NCBI RefSeq assembly: GCF_003885045.1
Contig: NZ_RHJS01000002.1
Coordinates: 2,170,001 to 2,234,000, forward strand
Source of the DNA: Schaedlerella arabinosiphila
GTDB taxonomy: Bacteria; Bacillota; Clostridia; Lachnospirales; Lachnospiraceae
Reading direction: 5' to 3'
Length of the DNA: 64,000 nucleotides
In this document: piece by piece, positions 47,620-56,639 of the stretch
Layout of the letters: each line of letters opens with the position of its first letter
Position numbering within the stretch: position 1 is the first letter of the stretch
Position numbers and translations under genes: made by a program
Notes under the pieces: model-generated
Told to the model about the DNA's origin: nothing
Seen by the model: the letters and a program-made list of their open reading frames with translations, nothing else
Database searches by the model: none

Positions 47620-48978
47620 CTAAATCTTTTTCCAATATAATTTCAACATGATCAAAGCCGTTATAAAAGCCAGCAGGTCTGCCAGCGGCCCCGCCCACAA
47701 TGCGCCTTCTACTCCCAATACCATCGGCAGTATGATTGTCGCTGGAAGCAGGTACACGATCTGCCTGGACAGGGAAAGGATCGACGCCTGTACTGGCCTG
47801 CCGATAGACTGGAAGAAAACGCCTGTCGCCATCTGCAGGGCATTGATCGGACACGCAAGAAGGAAGATCCGGAAGCATTTCACCGCAAATTCATTGTACA
47901 GTTCCGATTCTGATCCAAACAGCCGGACGATGCTCATAGGCGCGAATTGGAACACAAAAAATGCCAGCACTAATACAATGGTTGACACGGTCAGGATCAT
48001 ACGGTACGCCTGCTTTACCCTGTCCTTCTGCCCGCTCCCATAATTGTATCCAAAAATAGGCTGCGCACCGGTCGCCAGTCCAAGCAGGATGGCAGAAACG
48101 ATCTGATTTACCTTCATGGTAATTCCTATGGTCGTCAAAGGAATTTCCGCGCCGTATTTTGATTCCGCTCCATAGGACACCAGTATGTTATTTGTAATTG
48201 CCATGACCAGGACGATGGCAATCTGTGTAATAAAGCTAGACACTCCCAGGCTGCTGACCTTCACCATAGTCTTCCGTGAGATACGGAAACTTTCCTTTTC
48301 CAGCCGAATACTCTTAAATTTCCAAATATATGCAAGATACAGAAATGCATTCAGTATCTGTCCGATAATCGTTGCCCAGGCCGCTCCTTTTACGCCCCAA
48401 TGGAACACAAAAATAAAAATCGGATCAAGGATCATATTCGTAATGCATCCCACAAGCAGTCCCGCCATGCTGTATTTGGGGCTGCCATCCGCGCGGATCA
48501 TGCCTGCCATTCCAGAGTCAATGGAAGAGAACAGGATCCCATATGAAATGATTCGTCCATAATCCATTGCAAAAGGCAGAATATCTTCTGTCGCGCCGAA
48601 TAGCACACACAGCGGCTCCAGAAACAATTGGAACAGAACACAGAGAATCATCCCCACAATCGCCATAACTGATATGGAACAACCCACACCTTTGGCCGCT
48701 GATCTGTCATCCCCCTCTCCGAGCTTCAGGCTTAAGTATGCCGCAGCGCCGTCACCGATCAGCAGGCTTAATGCAATTGCAATCACTGTCATCGGCATAA
48801 CAACATTGGTAGCGCCGTTGCCTAAATATCCTACACCCTGCCCGATAAAAATCTGGTCCACAATGTTGTACAAGGCATTGACCACCATAGAAATGATACT
48901 CGGTACAGCAAAGGTCAATACCAGCTTTCCAATCCGTTCTGTACCAAGTGGATTCGTTTTTGTTACTGTCGTATCCAT
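47620..48978 (-). CDS. MATE family efflux transporter
   Basis: Multidrug/toxin extrusion pump, 452 residues, about twelve membrane segments in two MatE repeats (VPSIISMVVNALYNIVDQIF in the first; LGVSSFITQIAIVLVMAITN in the second). AGGAGG precedes the ATG. First gene of an efflux operon that continues into the ABC exporter. Its leader carries a CIRCE-like dyad at 49004-49030, and a LysR gene is divergent. Confidence 0.92.
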   Translation of the reverse strand: MDTTVTKTNPLGTERIGKLVLTFAVPSIISMVVNALYNIVDQIFIGQGVGYLGNGATNVVMPMTVIAIALSLLIGDGAAAYLSLKLGEGDDRSAAKGVGCSISVMAIVGMILCVLFQLFLEPLCVLFGATEDILPFAMDYGRIISYGILFSSIDSGMAGMIRADGSPKYSMAGLLVGCITNMILDPIFIFVFHWGVKGAAWATIIGQILNAFLYLAYIWKFKSIRLEKESFRISRKTMVKVSSLGVSSFITQIAIVLVMAITNNILVSYGAESKYGAEIPLTTIGITMKVNQIVSAILLGLATGAQPIFGYNYGSGQKDRVKQAYRMILTVSTIVLVLAFFVFQFAPMSIVRLFGSESELYNEFAVKCFRIFLLACPINALQMATGVFFQSIGRPVQASILSLSRQIVYLLPATIILPMVLGVEGALWAGPLADLLAFITALIMLKLYWKKI

Positions 48979-49003
48979 TTTAACCTCCTGTTATCTATAA
49001 TTA

Positions 49004-49030
49004 CTAGCACTCACGTTTATTGAGTGCTGA
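49004..49030 (-). promoter_or_regulatory. CIRCE-like inverted repeat in the MATE operon leader
   Basis: CTAGCACTC-N9-GAGTGCTGA on the plus strand, against the HrcA operator TTAGCACTC-N9-GAGTGCTAA: 16 of 18 arm positions match and the spacer is exactly nine. It ends 26 bases before the MATE start codon, just upstream of the ribosome binding site, the usual CIRCE position. It could instead be the operator of the adjacent LysR protein. Confidence 0.65.
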
Positions 49031-49061
49031 TCTTGCAATACATATTAAACCACACTCGTTC

Positions 49062-49090
49062 TTGAAAGTGAAGTGAAAATATGGTATTAT
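49062..49090 (+). promoter_or_regulatory. Promoter of the LysR gene
   Basis: TTGAAA (49062-49067) and TATTAT (49085-49090), 17 bases apart, 34 bases before the start codon. Confidence 0.6.
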
Positions 49091-49124
49091 CAATGATGAA
49101 AACGCAATAATAGAGGTGACCCCC

Positions 49125-50003
49125 ATGAATACAGACCAGTTAAAGAGCTTTATCCAGGTTGCCGAAAACCTGAACTTTGCAAGAGCCGCTGAAATTTTAA
49201 AGATTACCCAGTCTGCCGTTTCCCGGCAGATTCATTCGCTGGAAGATGAACTGGGGACAAAACTTCTTCACCGTACCACCAGGACAGTTACCCTTACCCC
49301 TGCCGGGATCAGCTTTCTGGAAGACGCGAAACATGTTATGGGCAGGTTAAAAATTGCTGAACAGAAACTGCAGCGTCATCAAAGCACAAATCTGCAGGTC
49401 TTAACGATCGGCTGTCAGAGTGAGGCTAATCTGGACCTGCTCTGTAAGATACTGAAATCCTGCAGGGAGCAGATACCGGAACTATATCCTTTTTTGAAAG
49501 TGATTCCTCACAGATCCATTTTAACTCTCTTCTACCAGGAAGAACTGGATCTGCTGTTTGGCTTCCAGGATGATATCCCAATAAAGAACGATACGGTCTA
49601 CAAAGAATTATTCCGGATACCACTGTGCTGTATTATTCCCGCCGCGCATCCTTATGCGGCCAGGTCTGGGCTTGCAAAAGAGGAATTGTATCTGGAGAAT
49701 ATGGTTGTCTGCAATTCCTATGCAATTCCTGCCAAAGCCGCGGAAATGCAAAACCAGATTTCACAGCATATCCTGCCTGAATCCACTTATGTATGTGAAA
49801 ATCTGCAGGTGCTTCTTACTCTTGTCAGGGCAGGGTATGGCTGTTCTGTACTTCCACAGATGAATTTTGTAAATTCTGATATTTGTTCAGTTCCTCTAAA
49901 AAGCAGCGAGCCATTATCCTACGGTCTCTTTTATAAAAAAAGTTCACAAAGTCCTTTGATGAAAAAATTCATTTCTATCGTGACGAACACGTCTTACCAT
50001 TAG
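49125..50003 (+). CDS. LysR-family transcriptional regulator
   Basis: 292 residues. The helix-turn-helix (NTDQLKSFIQVAENLNFARA, then LKITQSAVSRQIHSLEDELG) is followed by the periplasmic-binding-like effector domain from about residue 90. The start at 49125 has AGAGGTG six bases upstream. Divergent from the MATE-ABC efflux operon across 146 bp, so it most likely controls that operon. Confidence 0.92.
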   Translation: MNTDQLKSFIQVAENLNFARAAEILKITQSAVSRQIHSLEDELGTKLLHRTTRTVTLTPAGISFLEDAKHVMGRLKIAEQKLQRHQSTNLQVLTIGCQSEANLDLLCKILKSCREQIPELYPFLKVIPHRSILTLFYQEELDLLFGFQDDIPIKNDTVYKELFRIPLCCIIPAAHPYAARSGLAKEELYLENMVVCNSYAIPAKAAEMQNQISQHILPESTYVCENLQVLLTLVRAGYGCSVLPQMNFVNSDICSVPLKSSEPLSYGLFYKKSSQSPLMKKFISIVTNTSYH

Positions 50004-50085
50004 CTTTCACAACAAAAAGCGATATTAAAACGCAGTAATTGGTTTTTGTTTAACCTGTTACTATTCAATACCGTAAAAATGTGGG

Positions 50086-50197
50086 TTGACTTTTTCACGA
50101 AAAGATGTTAAATATATCTATGTACTTGTCAGAGGACTTGCAATCAATCTGATTGTTAAAGTGGGATAAGATCCAATGGATTTTATCCCACTTTTTT
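50086..50197 (+). promoter_or_regulatory. Promoter and transcription attenuator of the second MATE gene
   Basis: A TTGACT (50086-50091) with a weak TAAATA (50109-50114) 17 bases later starts a leader of about 98 bases. It holds a CAATC/GATTG hairpin (50141-50155) and then a 12-bp terminator stem (AAAGTGGGATAA at 50158-50169 with 50183-50194) and six T. The binding site AGGAGG (50204-50209) starts only seven bases after the T-run, leaving no room for another promoter. A short ORF (from 50105, ending at 50152) could be a leader peptide. Confidence 0.65.
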
Positions 50198-50218
50198 AAA
50201 TTTAGGAGGTTTTATGTT

Positions 50219-51529
50219 ATGAATCCCAGAGTAAAACAATTATACCGCTATATCTTTCCGGCTGTAGGAAGCCTGTTTGTCACTTATCTGTATAATGTCG
50301 TGGATGGTATTTTCGTAGGTCAGGGAGTTAGTTCAGCTGCTTTAGGCGCTGTCAATATTGGTGTTCCATTCATTACATTCGCTGTAGCCATTGTCGCAAT
50401 GTTCCCCATGGGTGGTGCCACTATTATTGCCATCAGAATGGGACGAGATGACAAGGATGGGGCAAATCAAGCTTTCATGTCTGCCCTGACACTGACGATC
50501 CTGACAGCAGTTGCCCTGACAATCATGGGAACTGTTTTTTCACAGCAGATTGTGGATTTAAGTGGGGCCCGTGATTTGGGGGATGAAATGCGCAGGATGT
50601 CAGCGGACTATCTTTTTTACTATTCCGCTTTCTCACTACCCATGCTGATGAGTAGCTGCCTTTCTGTTTTTGTCCGGAATGATGGTTCACCTACTTTGTC
50701 TTTTGTTGGTATGTGTGTAGGAGCAGTATCAAATATCTTTCTTGACTGGCTTTTTATTTTTCCGCTTCAGATGGGTGTGGTTGGGGCTGCTGTTGCTTCC
50801 GGGCTTGGACAGGTTTTTTCACTTTTGGTATTGCTTTCCCATTTCATCCGAAAACATGGTGATCTTAGGATTGGGCGTTTTACAATACAACCTGCGCTGA
50901 TTAGAAAAATCTGCAAGCGCGGCGCTCCTGAAGCAGTCACACAGCTTACCACCCCGGTTACTGCATTATGCTACAATTTAGTCCTTGCCGCTCTAATCGG
51001 TGGAATTGGCGTGTCCACCTACAGTGTGCTAAGTTTTATCTATTCTCTGGCAAATGCAATCCTCTCCGGCGTAGCACAGGGATTACAGCCGCTTTGGGGA
51101 AACAGCTATGGAAAACAGGATACCGCCGAAATGCATTTTTATTTTCGATGCGGAATGATTATAAATTTTTCATTATCTGTTTTTATTTTTGCAATTTTAG
51201 CATTTTTTGATAAGGAGGCAATACGGATTTTTAATCAGGACAGGGAACTTATAACAATTGCCGCAAAAGCCCTTCCCATTTTTGCTATGTCGTTTATTCC
51301 TATGTCCTTAAATCTTATTTTTACTTCTTTTTTATATTCAACCAAAAGAACAAAGCAATCTGACATCATTGCGATATGCAGAGGAATTGTAATAAAAGCG
51401 ATTGCAATATTTAGTATTCCGATAATATCGGGAAGTACGGTAATCTGGACAGCACCACTCGTTGCGGAAACATTAACGCTTATTTTAGCAGTCTTTCTTG
51501 TTAAGAATACAAAATTGATTTATAAATAA
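50219..51529 (+). CDS. MATE family efflux transporter
   Basis: 436 residues, twelve predicted membrane segments in two MatE repeats (FPAVGSLFVTYLYNVVDGIF; KRGAPEAVTQLTTPVTALCY). The start at 50219 has AGGAGG nine bases upstream; the ORF opens 22 codons earlier inside the terminator hairpin, which is not used. Base composition is visibly more AT-rich than its neighbours, which may indicate separate origin. Expression is probably set by the attenuator just upstream. Confidence 0.9.
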   Translation: MNPRVKQLYRYIFPAVGSLFVTYLYNVVDGIFVGQGVSSAALGAVNIGVPFITFAVAIVAMFPMGGATIIAIRMGRDDKDGANQAFMSALTLTILTAVALTIMGTVFSQQIVDLSGARDLGDEMRRMSADYLFYYSAFSLPMLMSSCLSVFVRNDGSPTLSFVGMCVGAVSNIFLDWLFIFPLQMGVVGAAVASGLGQVFSLLVLLSHFIRKHGDLRIGRFTIQPALIRKICKRGAPEAVTQLTTPVTALCYNLVLAALIGGIGVSTYSVLSFIYSLANAILSGVAQGLQPLWGNSYGKQDTAEMHFYFRCGMIINFSLSVFIFAILAFFDKEAIRIFNQDRELITIAAKALPIFAMSFIPMSLNLIFTSFLYSTKRTKQSDIIAICRGIVIKAIAIFSIPIISGSTVIWTAPLVAETLTLILAVFLVKNTKLIYK

Positions 51530-51536
51530 ATATAAA

Positions 51537-51577
51537 GGACAGTCACTCTCGCTGCCAAGCAGCAATGGTGACTGTCC
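51537..51577 (+). terminator. Hairpin after the second MATE gene
   Basis: A 10-bp stem (GGACAGTCAC at 51537-51546 with 51568-51577) with an inner GCTGC/GCAGC stem, starting 8 bases past the stop. Only a loose T-rich tail follows. Confidence 0.55.
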
Positions 51578-51598
51578 ATACAATATTTCCACCTGTAC

Positions 51599-51625
51599 GG
51601 TTGGATGCTCTTTGAGCATCCAACC
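51599..51625. repeat. 12-bp-arm palindrome between convergent genes
   Basis: GGTTGGATGCTC (51599-51610), loop TTT, and the exact complement (51614-51625). Lies between the MATE hairpin and the GH3 gene end. No T-run on either strand, so it is a stable RNA or DNA dyad of unclear role, possibly the GH3 transcript end. Confidence 0.5.
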
Positions 51626-51651
51626 CGTCATCTGCATACCTCATTTCCTCC

Positions 51652-53427
51652 TTAAATATGAGTATCAAAAATCCCGCAAAATGCACCGATCGGATCTTTT
51701 CCTTTGAAGGCTTCTTCCCCCGTCATCAGCTTCTCTACCAGCGCGTCCAGAGTGACGGGCTTACTGTCATAGGTATTAATATAAGTTCTTGCCTGCGGAA
51801 TATCCGCCAGCACATAGGGATACTGTGTGCCCACAACAATAACCGGCAGTTCAAATACATACCACGGAATCTCTCCGCCGCCTTTGGTCATGCCAAATGC
51901 AGGACGTGCCACAGGCTGGAATCCGCCTGCGATATCTACCAGCGTTATGATCAGATCCTGATTCTCACGGAATTCTTTGATCGGTGTCTTTCCGGCAAAA
52001 TACAGGTTGACATCCGGTTTTTCTCCTGCCTCAATCTTCTTGATCATCTGATCAATCGGACTTTCATAGATAAACGCGTCAAATCCTTTTGCGATCAGAC
52101 GGTCCCGAAGCTCCTCTGCGGGAGTTGATTTCTTCACCCCTGTAATTGCCGCAAGCCCCGGCGCTGACAATCCCTTTACGTATACGATCATAATCCGTTT
52201 ATAACGGTCCGGCGTCACCGGAAGCACATCCTTATCTTTATACTTTACAAGCGTGATCGCCTGGTCTGCAATCTCTTTCTGCATAGCCACATGTTCATCG
52301 CACCCAATGATCTTATGTACCTGCTCCCTTGGGGGGATCAATTTCGTCTTGTCTTTCTTATGGAGTCCCATATGCGCCTTTAAAGCAAGAATCCGGTGAA
52401 GCGCCTCATCAAGACGTTCTTTCGTAATCCGTCCATCCAGATACCCCTGTTTCATACTGGCAAAATCTTCTTCCATCTCATTAAAGAACAGGAACATATC
52501 CACGCCGGCCGCAATCGCAGCCGGAAGCATATCGCCGCGCTTCATTCGGCAGGTCAGGCCGACCATATGGGAAGCATCTGTCAGCACCAGTCCATTGAAC
52601 CCAAGCTTCCCTCTAAGCAGTCCTTTGATCAGCTCCGGCGATAAGGTTGCCGGCATCATCTCATCATCGGTAAGCTCAGGATTAAAATAGCGTGCATATG
52701 CAGGCTGCATGATATGTCCCGCCATAATCGCATCCAATCCGTTTTCAATCAGATTCTGATAGACCCTGCCATAAGTCTTGTCCCATTCCTCACAGCTCAT
52801 GGAATTCACACTGTTTGCCACATGCTGGTCGCGGAAATCAAGTCCGTCTCCCGGAAAGTGCTTTGCCGCGCAGCAAAAACCCGGGTTCGCATGCGCACCG
52901 TCCATATAGGCTTTCGTCATCTCCACCACCTTCTTCGGTTCATTTCCATAAGTGCGAAGACCGATTACCGGATTTTCCCAATTATACATAATATCGCTCA
53001 CCGGCGCGAAAGACAGGTTGCACCCAATAGCTGCCGCTTCCTTATTCGCCATATACCCCATCTGATACGCATAATCTGCTTTTCTCGTAGCTCCGATCTT
53101 TGTCTGCCCTCCGATCGGCGTCCCATCCACACATGCGCCGTCTCCGCCGCTCTCCGTATTACATGCGATAATAAGCGGGATCTTACTGTTTTCCTGTAAA
53201 ATGCGGTTCTGCTCATAGATTTCGTCTGCCGTGGCCGGATTGTAGCGGATTCCTCCGATATGGTAATCCCTGACAGTCATCTTAAGATATTCTTCTTCGC
53301 GGCTTGAACCCATATTAAAGAATAACTGTCCAATTTTTTCATCTACCGTCATACCGGCAATAGTATCCTCTACCCATTTACAATCTTCATCCGTCAGATA
53401 AAATGGCTTCGCTTTTATATCAACCAT
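51652..53427 (-). CDS. Glycoside hydrolase family 3 protein
   Basis: 591 residues, GH3 N-terminal (beta/alpha)8 domain plus a second domain, in the beta-N-acetylhexosaminidase-like branch. Visible: DEKIGQLFFNMG, AKHFPGDGLDFRDQHVANSV (catalytic-loop His motif), and the nucleophile region FNGLVLTDASHMVGL. No signal peptide, so it acts in the cytoplasm on imported glycosides. AGGAGG upstream. Last gene of the AraC-controlled cluster (MFS, esterase, nucleoside hydrolase, HAD, GH3). The exact sugar is not decidable from sequence. Confidence 0.88.
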   Translation of the reverse strand: MVDIKAKPFYLTDEDCKWVEDTIAGMTVDEKIGQLFFNMGSSREEEYLKMTVRDYHIGGIRYNPATADEIYEQNRILQENSKIPLIIACNTESGGDGACVDGTPIGGQTKIGATRKADYAYQMGYMANKEAAAIGCNLSFAPVSDIMYNWENPVIGLRTYGNEPKKVVEMTKAYMDGAHANPGFCCAAKHFPGDGLDFRDQHVANSVNSMSCEEWDKTYGRVYQNLIENGLDAIMAGHIMQPAYARYFNPELTDDEMMPATLSPELIKGLLRGKLGFNGLVLTDASHMVGLTCRMKRGDMLPAAIAAGVDMFLFFNEMEEDFASMKQGYLDGRITKERLDEALHRILALKAHMGLHKKDKTKLIPPREQVHKIIGCDEHVAMQKEIADQAITLVKYKDKDVLPVTPDRYKRIMIVYVKGLSAPGLAAITGVKKSTPAEELRDRLIAKGFDAFIYESPIDQMIKKIEAGEKPDVNLYFAGKTPIKEFRENQDLIITLVDIAGGFQPVARPAFGMTKGGGEIPWYVFELPVIVVGTQYPYVLADIPQARTYINTYDSKPVTLDALVEKLMTGEEAFKGKDPIGAFCGIFDTHI

Positions 53428-53441
53428 ATCTTTGATACCTC

Positions 53442-54287
53442 CTATTTCAGATTTTCCATGAATTCCTGTATCTTCATCTTATGATATCCTTTCCCATAGC
53501 TTCCGTTTAACAGATAGCCGAGTCCTTTTTCCCTAAATTCCTTCCAGCTTTCCGCCTCATGCCGCACAAGGATCGGATAATAATAGACTCCGTTTTGTTC
53601 TGCCGCTTTCAGATCTCCCGGCGCATCGCCGCACATCAGAACCTTCTCCTGATCATATCCGTATTTGAGAAGTTCTCCGATACAGAATGCTTTTGTTCCT
53701 GCATCCTGCGCCAGCACAATGTCTGTATGTTCCAGAAGCCCATACCTTTCCCACTCTTCCAGGACGGCGTCTTTGTTCGCGCTGGATACGATCGCCACAT
53801 CTGCGTACCGGTGTGCATATTCCAATGCCTCTTTTACATTGCCAAACAGCTTCTTTTCTTCATCCGGCAGTTCCGTAATTGCTGCATTGACCGCATTGCT
53901 CCATGCAAGAGCTTCTCCAAGGCTGATACTTCCCGCATTCCTTTCTATCGCTGTCTTAAGCGCATCGTTTGACAATTCCTGCGTTGTATCCACCCACTTC
54001 ACCAGTGTATCCAGATCTTCAATCTGGCAATATTTCTGATCAATCTCCTGCAATGCCATTGCCAGTCCTTTAAAACGGTTGATCCCGCGGGTCATCGTAT
54101 AGAGATTGATCTCATTCCAGCGTTTCAGGATTTCATCCTGCCACCGTTCCAGTTTCCACTGTTTCACCATGCAAGGCCCAAAACACCTTATATGCTTGAT
54201 ATCCATGGTATCCATTGCACATCCATCACTGTCCACACAGACAAGATATTTTTTCTTCTTTTGATACCCTGAAAATTTTCCGCTCAT
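53442..54287 (-). CDS. HAD-family hydrolase
   Basis: 281 residues. Motif I is LVCVDSDGCAMDTMD, motif II is VAIVSSANKDAVLEEWERYG, and motif IV is KVLMCGDAPGDLKAAEQNG; between motif I and II is a helical cap of about 130 residues. Likely a small-molecule phosphatase for sugar or nucleoside breakdown products. The start at 54287 has AAAGGA just upstream and GGAGG a little further. Fifteen bases after it begins GH3. Upstream lies the decayed transporter at 54307-54476. Confidence 0.82.
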   Translation of the reverse strand: MSGKFSGYQKKKKYLVCVDSDGCAMDTMDIKHIRCFGPCMVKQWKLERWQDEILKRWNEINLYTMTRGINRFKGLAMALQEIDQKYCQIEDLDTLVKWVDTTQELSNDALKTAIERNAGSISLGEALAWSNAVNAAITELPDEEKKLFGNVKEALEYAHRYADVAIVSSANKDAVLEEWERYGLLEHTDIVLAQDAGTKAFCIGELLKYGYDQEKVLMCGDAPGDLKAAEQNGVYYYPILVRHEAESWKEFREKGLGYLLNGSYGKGYHKMKIQEFMENLK

Positions 54288-54306
54288 TTTTTCCTTTATC
54301 CTCCAA

Positions 54307-54476
54307 TTATGCTTTCCTGCGGCCTTCCAATACTGCCACATTTTCTTCTACACGCTTCTTATTCAGCGGATAGATCACCTGAAGCGCCGCGGCAACTGCC
54401 GCAAGTCCAAATCTCCAAACATATACCCAATCTTGTCCTTCATACCAAAAGGACGGACAGACGTATTATCAGCCAT
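54307..54476 (-). pseudogene. GPH-family sugar transporter reduced to its two ends
   Basis: An ATG at 54476 with GGAGAG upstream encodes MADNTSVRPFGMKDKIGYMF-GD, the start of a glycoside-pentoside-hexuronide symporter. After about 23 codons the sequence switches, in another frame, to GLAAVAAALQVIYPLNKKRV and ENVAVLEGRRKA then stop, the C-terminus of the same family. Roughly 1.3 kb of a normal gene is missing. The junction GATTTGGACTTGCGG shows likely TTTGG microhomology. The segment is 170 bp, so it is out of frame and dead. Confidence 0.75.
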
Positions 54477-54628
54477 TTTTCTCTCTCCTTTTCGTTCGAA
54501 TACAGAGTCTTCTCTTCCAGAATAAAATGGTCAAAGGATACTGCCGGCTTGTAGCAAAATATAACTTAAAAAATTATTCGCTGCCGATCCCAAAAGCTCT
54601 CGCAAGTTCTAACCTGGCATATTAATTC

Positions 54629-55564
54629 CTACAGTGTATCCTGCTTATATGCAAGTTCTAATTTGGAGAAAAAATCCTCCAATGTAAACCGTACGTCAAT
54701 GCTGTCATAGACCCGTATCATCTTTCCATTCGGATTCTCCGCGTATGTCAGGTCCTCCTTTATGAGGGGAGCATGCTCCATGTGCCAGTTGCCGCGAAAT
54801 GCATTCATAAGAAGTACCGCCGCCGTTGTATTATCACCCAGTGTCCAGTTTTCTCCGGAACGCAGTAAAAATTCCGGACGGAATGCCGCCAGATTTTCCG
54901 CGGTAAGCTGCTCATAGAGATAGGCCCCGATCTTGCCGCAGGGACGCACTCTCCTGGATAGTTCTGCCAGGGATACCTCCAAAGATGCATAGACATCCTG
55001 CGGAGTCTGCCAGATCTCTGCGCCGCCTGCCAGTACCGCGCGTACGGCATCCGGATCCTGCATTACATTAAACTCCGCCCGTCCTTTCGGATAAGGACCC
55101 CCGCCATTCCATAAAATGATGATCTTCTCCGCAATGTCAGGCGCCGTATTGATGGCAGAGGCAACATTTGTCATCGCCCCCTGCGCGGCAATAAAAATCT
55201 TCCCGTCAGCTTTGCGCGCTTCTTCAATCATAAACTGGACGCCCGGGGCGTCTTGTTTTTCATGGATGCTTTGAAGCGGCAGCTTACATCCCCTGTATAC
55301 CGGCACGTCCTCTATTTCCGCCATGTCAAGAACCCGCAAAACCTCTTCGTAGCTTTTTTCCATTGTGGTTCCGGGAGAGTCGGCTTTGCTCTCATAGTGC
55401 GCCGCCACGATCCCCAGAACCTTTAACTTGGGACTTAATAAATGATGCATAATGGCATACTGGTCATCGGCTTCATTTTTCGCGTCCGTATCAATGATGA
55501 CCGGTACAATGGAATTCTTGGGAACTCTTATATGTAATCTCTCCAATATTTCTGTTCTTTTCAT
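54629..55564 (-). CDS. Nucleoside hydrolase
   Basis: Hydrolyses the N-glycosidic bond of (ribo)nucleosides or a related glycoside. 311 residues of the inosine-uridine nucleoside hydrolase fold. The metal motif near the start is VIIDTDAKNEADDQYA, a form with Ala-Lys-Asn in place of the usual Pro-Gly-x-DD spacing but the Asp pair intact. AAQGAMTNVASAI and the C-terminal metal Asp region NWTLGDNTTA are present. Gap to the esterase is 28 bases with a stem-loop at 55580-55602. Confidence 0.85.
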   Translation of the reverse strand: MKRTEILERLHIRVPKNSIVPVIIDTDAKNEADDQYAIMHHLLSPKLKVLGIVAAHYESKADSPGTTMEKSYEEVLRVLDMAEIEDVPVYRGCKLPLQSIHEKQDAPGVQFMIEEARKADGKIFIAAQGAMTNVASAINTAPDIAEKIIILWNGGGPYPKGRAEFNVMQDPDAVRAVLAGGAEIWQTPQDVYASLEVSLAELSRRVRPCGKIGAYLYEQLTAENLAAFRPEFLLRSGENWTLGDNTTAAVLLMNAFRGNWHMEHAPLIKEDLTYAENPNGKMIRVYDSIDVRFTLEDFFSKLELAYKQDTL

Positions 55565-55579
55565 TTTCTTCTCCTACCA

Positions 55580-55602
55580 GAGAGCCTCTGTTTCAGAGGC
55601 TC
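55580..55602 (-). promoter_or_regulatory. Intercistronic hairpin at the esterase stop
   Basis: AGAGCCTCTG (55580-55589) pairs perfectly with 55593-55602 around a 3-base loop. It includes the esterase stop codon and ends just before the GGAG site of the nucleoside hydrolase, so it may tune relative translation or RNA stability. Confidence 0.55.
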
Positions 55603-56639
55603 TGATCATTTGGTATTTTTTCCAGTCTTTTCTGCAGTTCCATTAACATGCTGCTGTCTCTTCCAAGCATATTCCACAAGGTGCTTAATACATAAGACTC
55701 TATTGGCTGGCCGATATCCAGATTCGTATGGTACTTTTCATTCATTTTGCGTTTCCAGCCTTCATATCCATCCCGCAGTCCCGGCATGATATCTTCCATC
55801 GCAGATTTTCCTTCCTGACTGGAAAGAAGCTTTCCTATTGTACAATGGGCAGATAAATAGTCCTCATCATCTCCTGTATCGTGCGCTCTGACTCTCGGAG
55901 CAGACATCCCTCCCTTCTCAAAATGCCCGAATATATCTCTAAGGAAGTTTACCGAATCCTGTACCCAGTGATGATAGCTCTCCGGCCGTGGGATTGCGCT
56001 GTCCTCGATACTTTGGTCGCCTGTTACCAATCCATGCGGGCCGTGGGAATATATATGGGATTCAAAGCACACCCCATGTTCCGCAAGCGCACGGCTGAAA
56101 TCAATGGTGTTCCGGCAGGAAACAAGCTGGTCTGTCCGGGTGGCAAACAGAAAACAGGGCGCTGTTTTTCCGTCAACATACTCTAACGCATTGGGAGCAT
56201 TCTTTAGAATCTCATCTCTGCAGTCAATAGCGGCATAGCCCAATATGCCGGCTGCCGGCTTATTTCTTGCCATCGTCACCGCACAGGCCGCCAGATGTCC
56301 TCCGGCGGAAAAACCAATGACCGCGATCTTGTCCACATAGAGATTCCATTCATCTGCCCGGTCCCGGATGATTTCCATTGCTTTTTCGTAATCCTCCAAT
56401 GGTTCCGGCCATTCCGTACGAACCGTATATCGAAGAATAAACGCCTGAAATCCCGCTTTTAAATATTCAAACGCAACAGGTTCTCCCTCCCTGTCAGAGC
56501 AATACTGGTATGCCCCTCCCGGGATGATCAATATCCCAGGGCGTTTTGTCACATGGCGGTACTCCCCGCCCACTTCCTGAATATAGGCTGTCAGAGAAGT
56601 GTTTTTCTCCTGGTCAAATACCTTTTTTTCTATACGCAT
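55593..56639 (-). CDS. Alpha/beta hydrolase (esterase)
   Basis: 348 residues. The fold shows the oxyanion segment LIIPGGAYQYCSDREGEP, the nucleophile elbow AVIGFSAGGHLAAC, an Asp in LFATRTDQLVSC and His in SHGPHGLV. This is the BD-FAE/acetyl-xylan-esterase-like group that removes acyl groups from sugars. A C-terminal part of about 70 residues beyond the His is unusual. It starts one base inside the MFS stop (TGATG), so the two are translationally coupled. Confidence 0.85.
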   Translation of the reverse strand: MRIEKKVFDQEKNTSLTAYIQEVGGEYRHVTKRPGILIIPGGAYQYCSDREGEPVAFEYLKAGFQAFILRYTVRTEWPEPLEDYEKAMEIIRDRADEWNLYVDKIAVIGFSAGGHLAACAVTMARNKPAAGILGYAAIDCRDEILKNAPNALEYVDGKTAPCFLFATRTDQLVSCRNTIDFSRALAEHGVCFESHIYSHGPHGLVTGDQSIEDSAIPRPESYHHWVQDSVNFLRDIFGHFEKGGMSAPRVRAHDTGDDEDYLSAHCTIGKLLSSQEGKSAMEDIMPGLRDGYEGWKRKMNEKYHTNLDIGQPIESYVLSTLWNMLGRDSSMLMELQKRLEKIPNDQSL

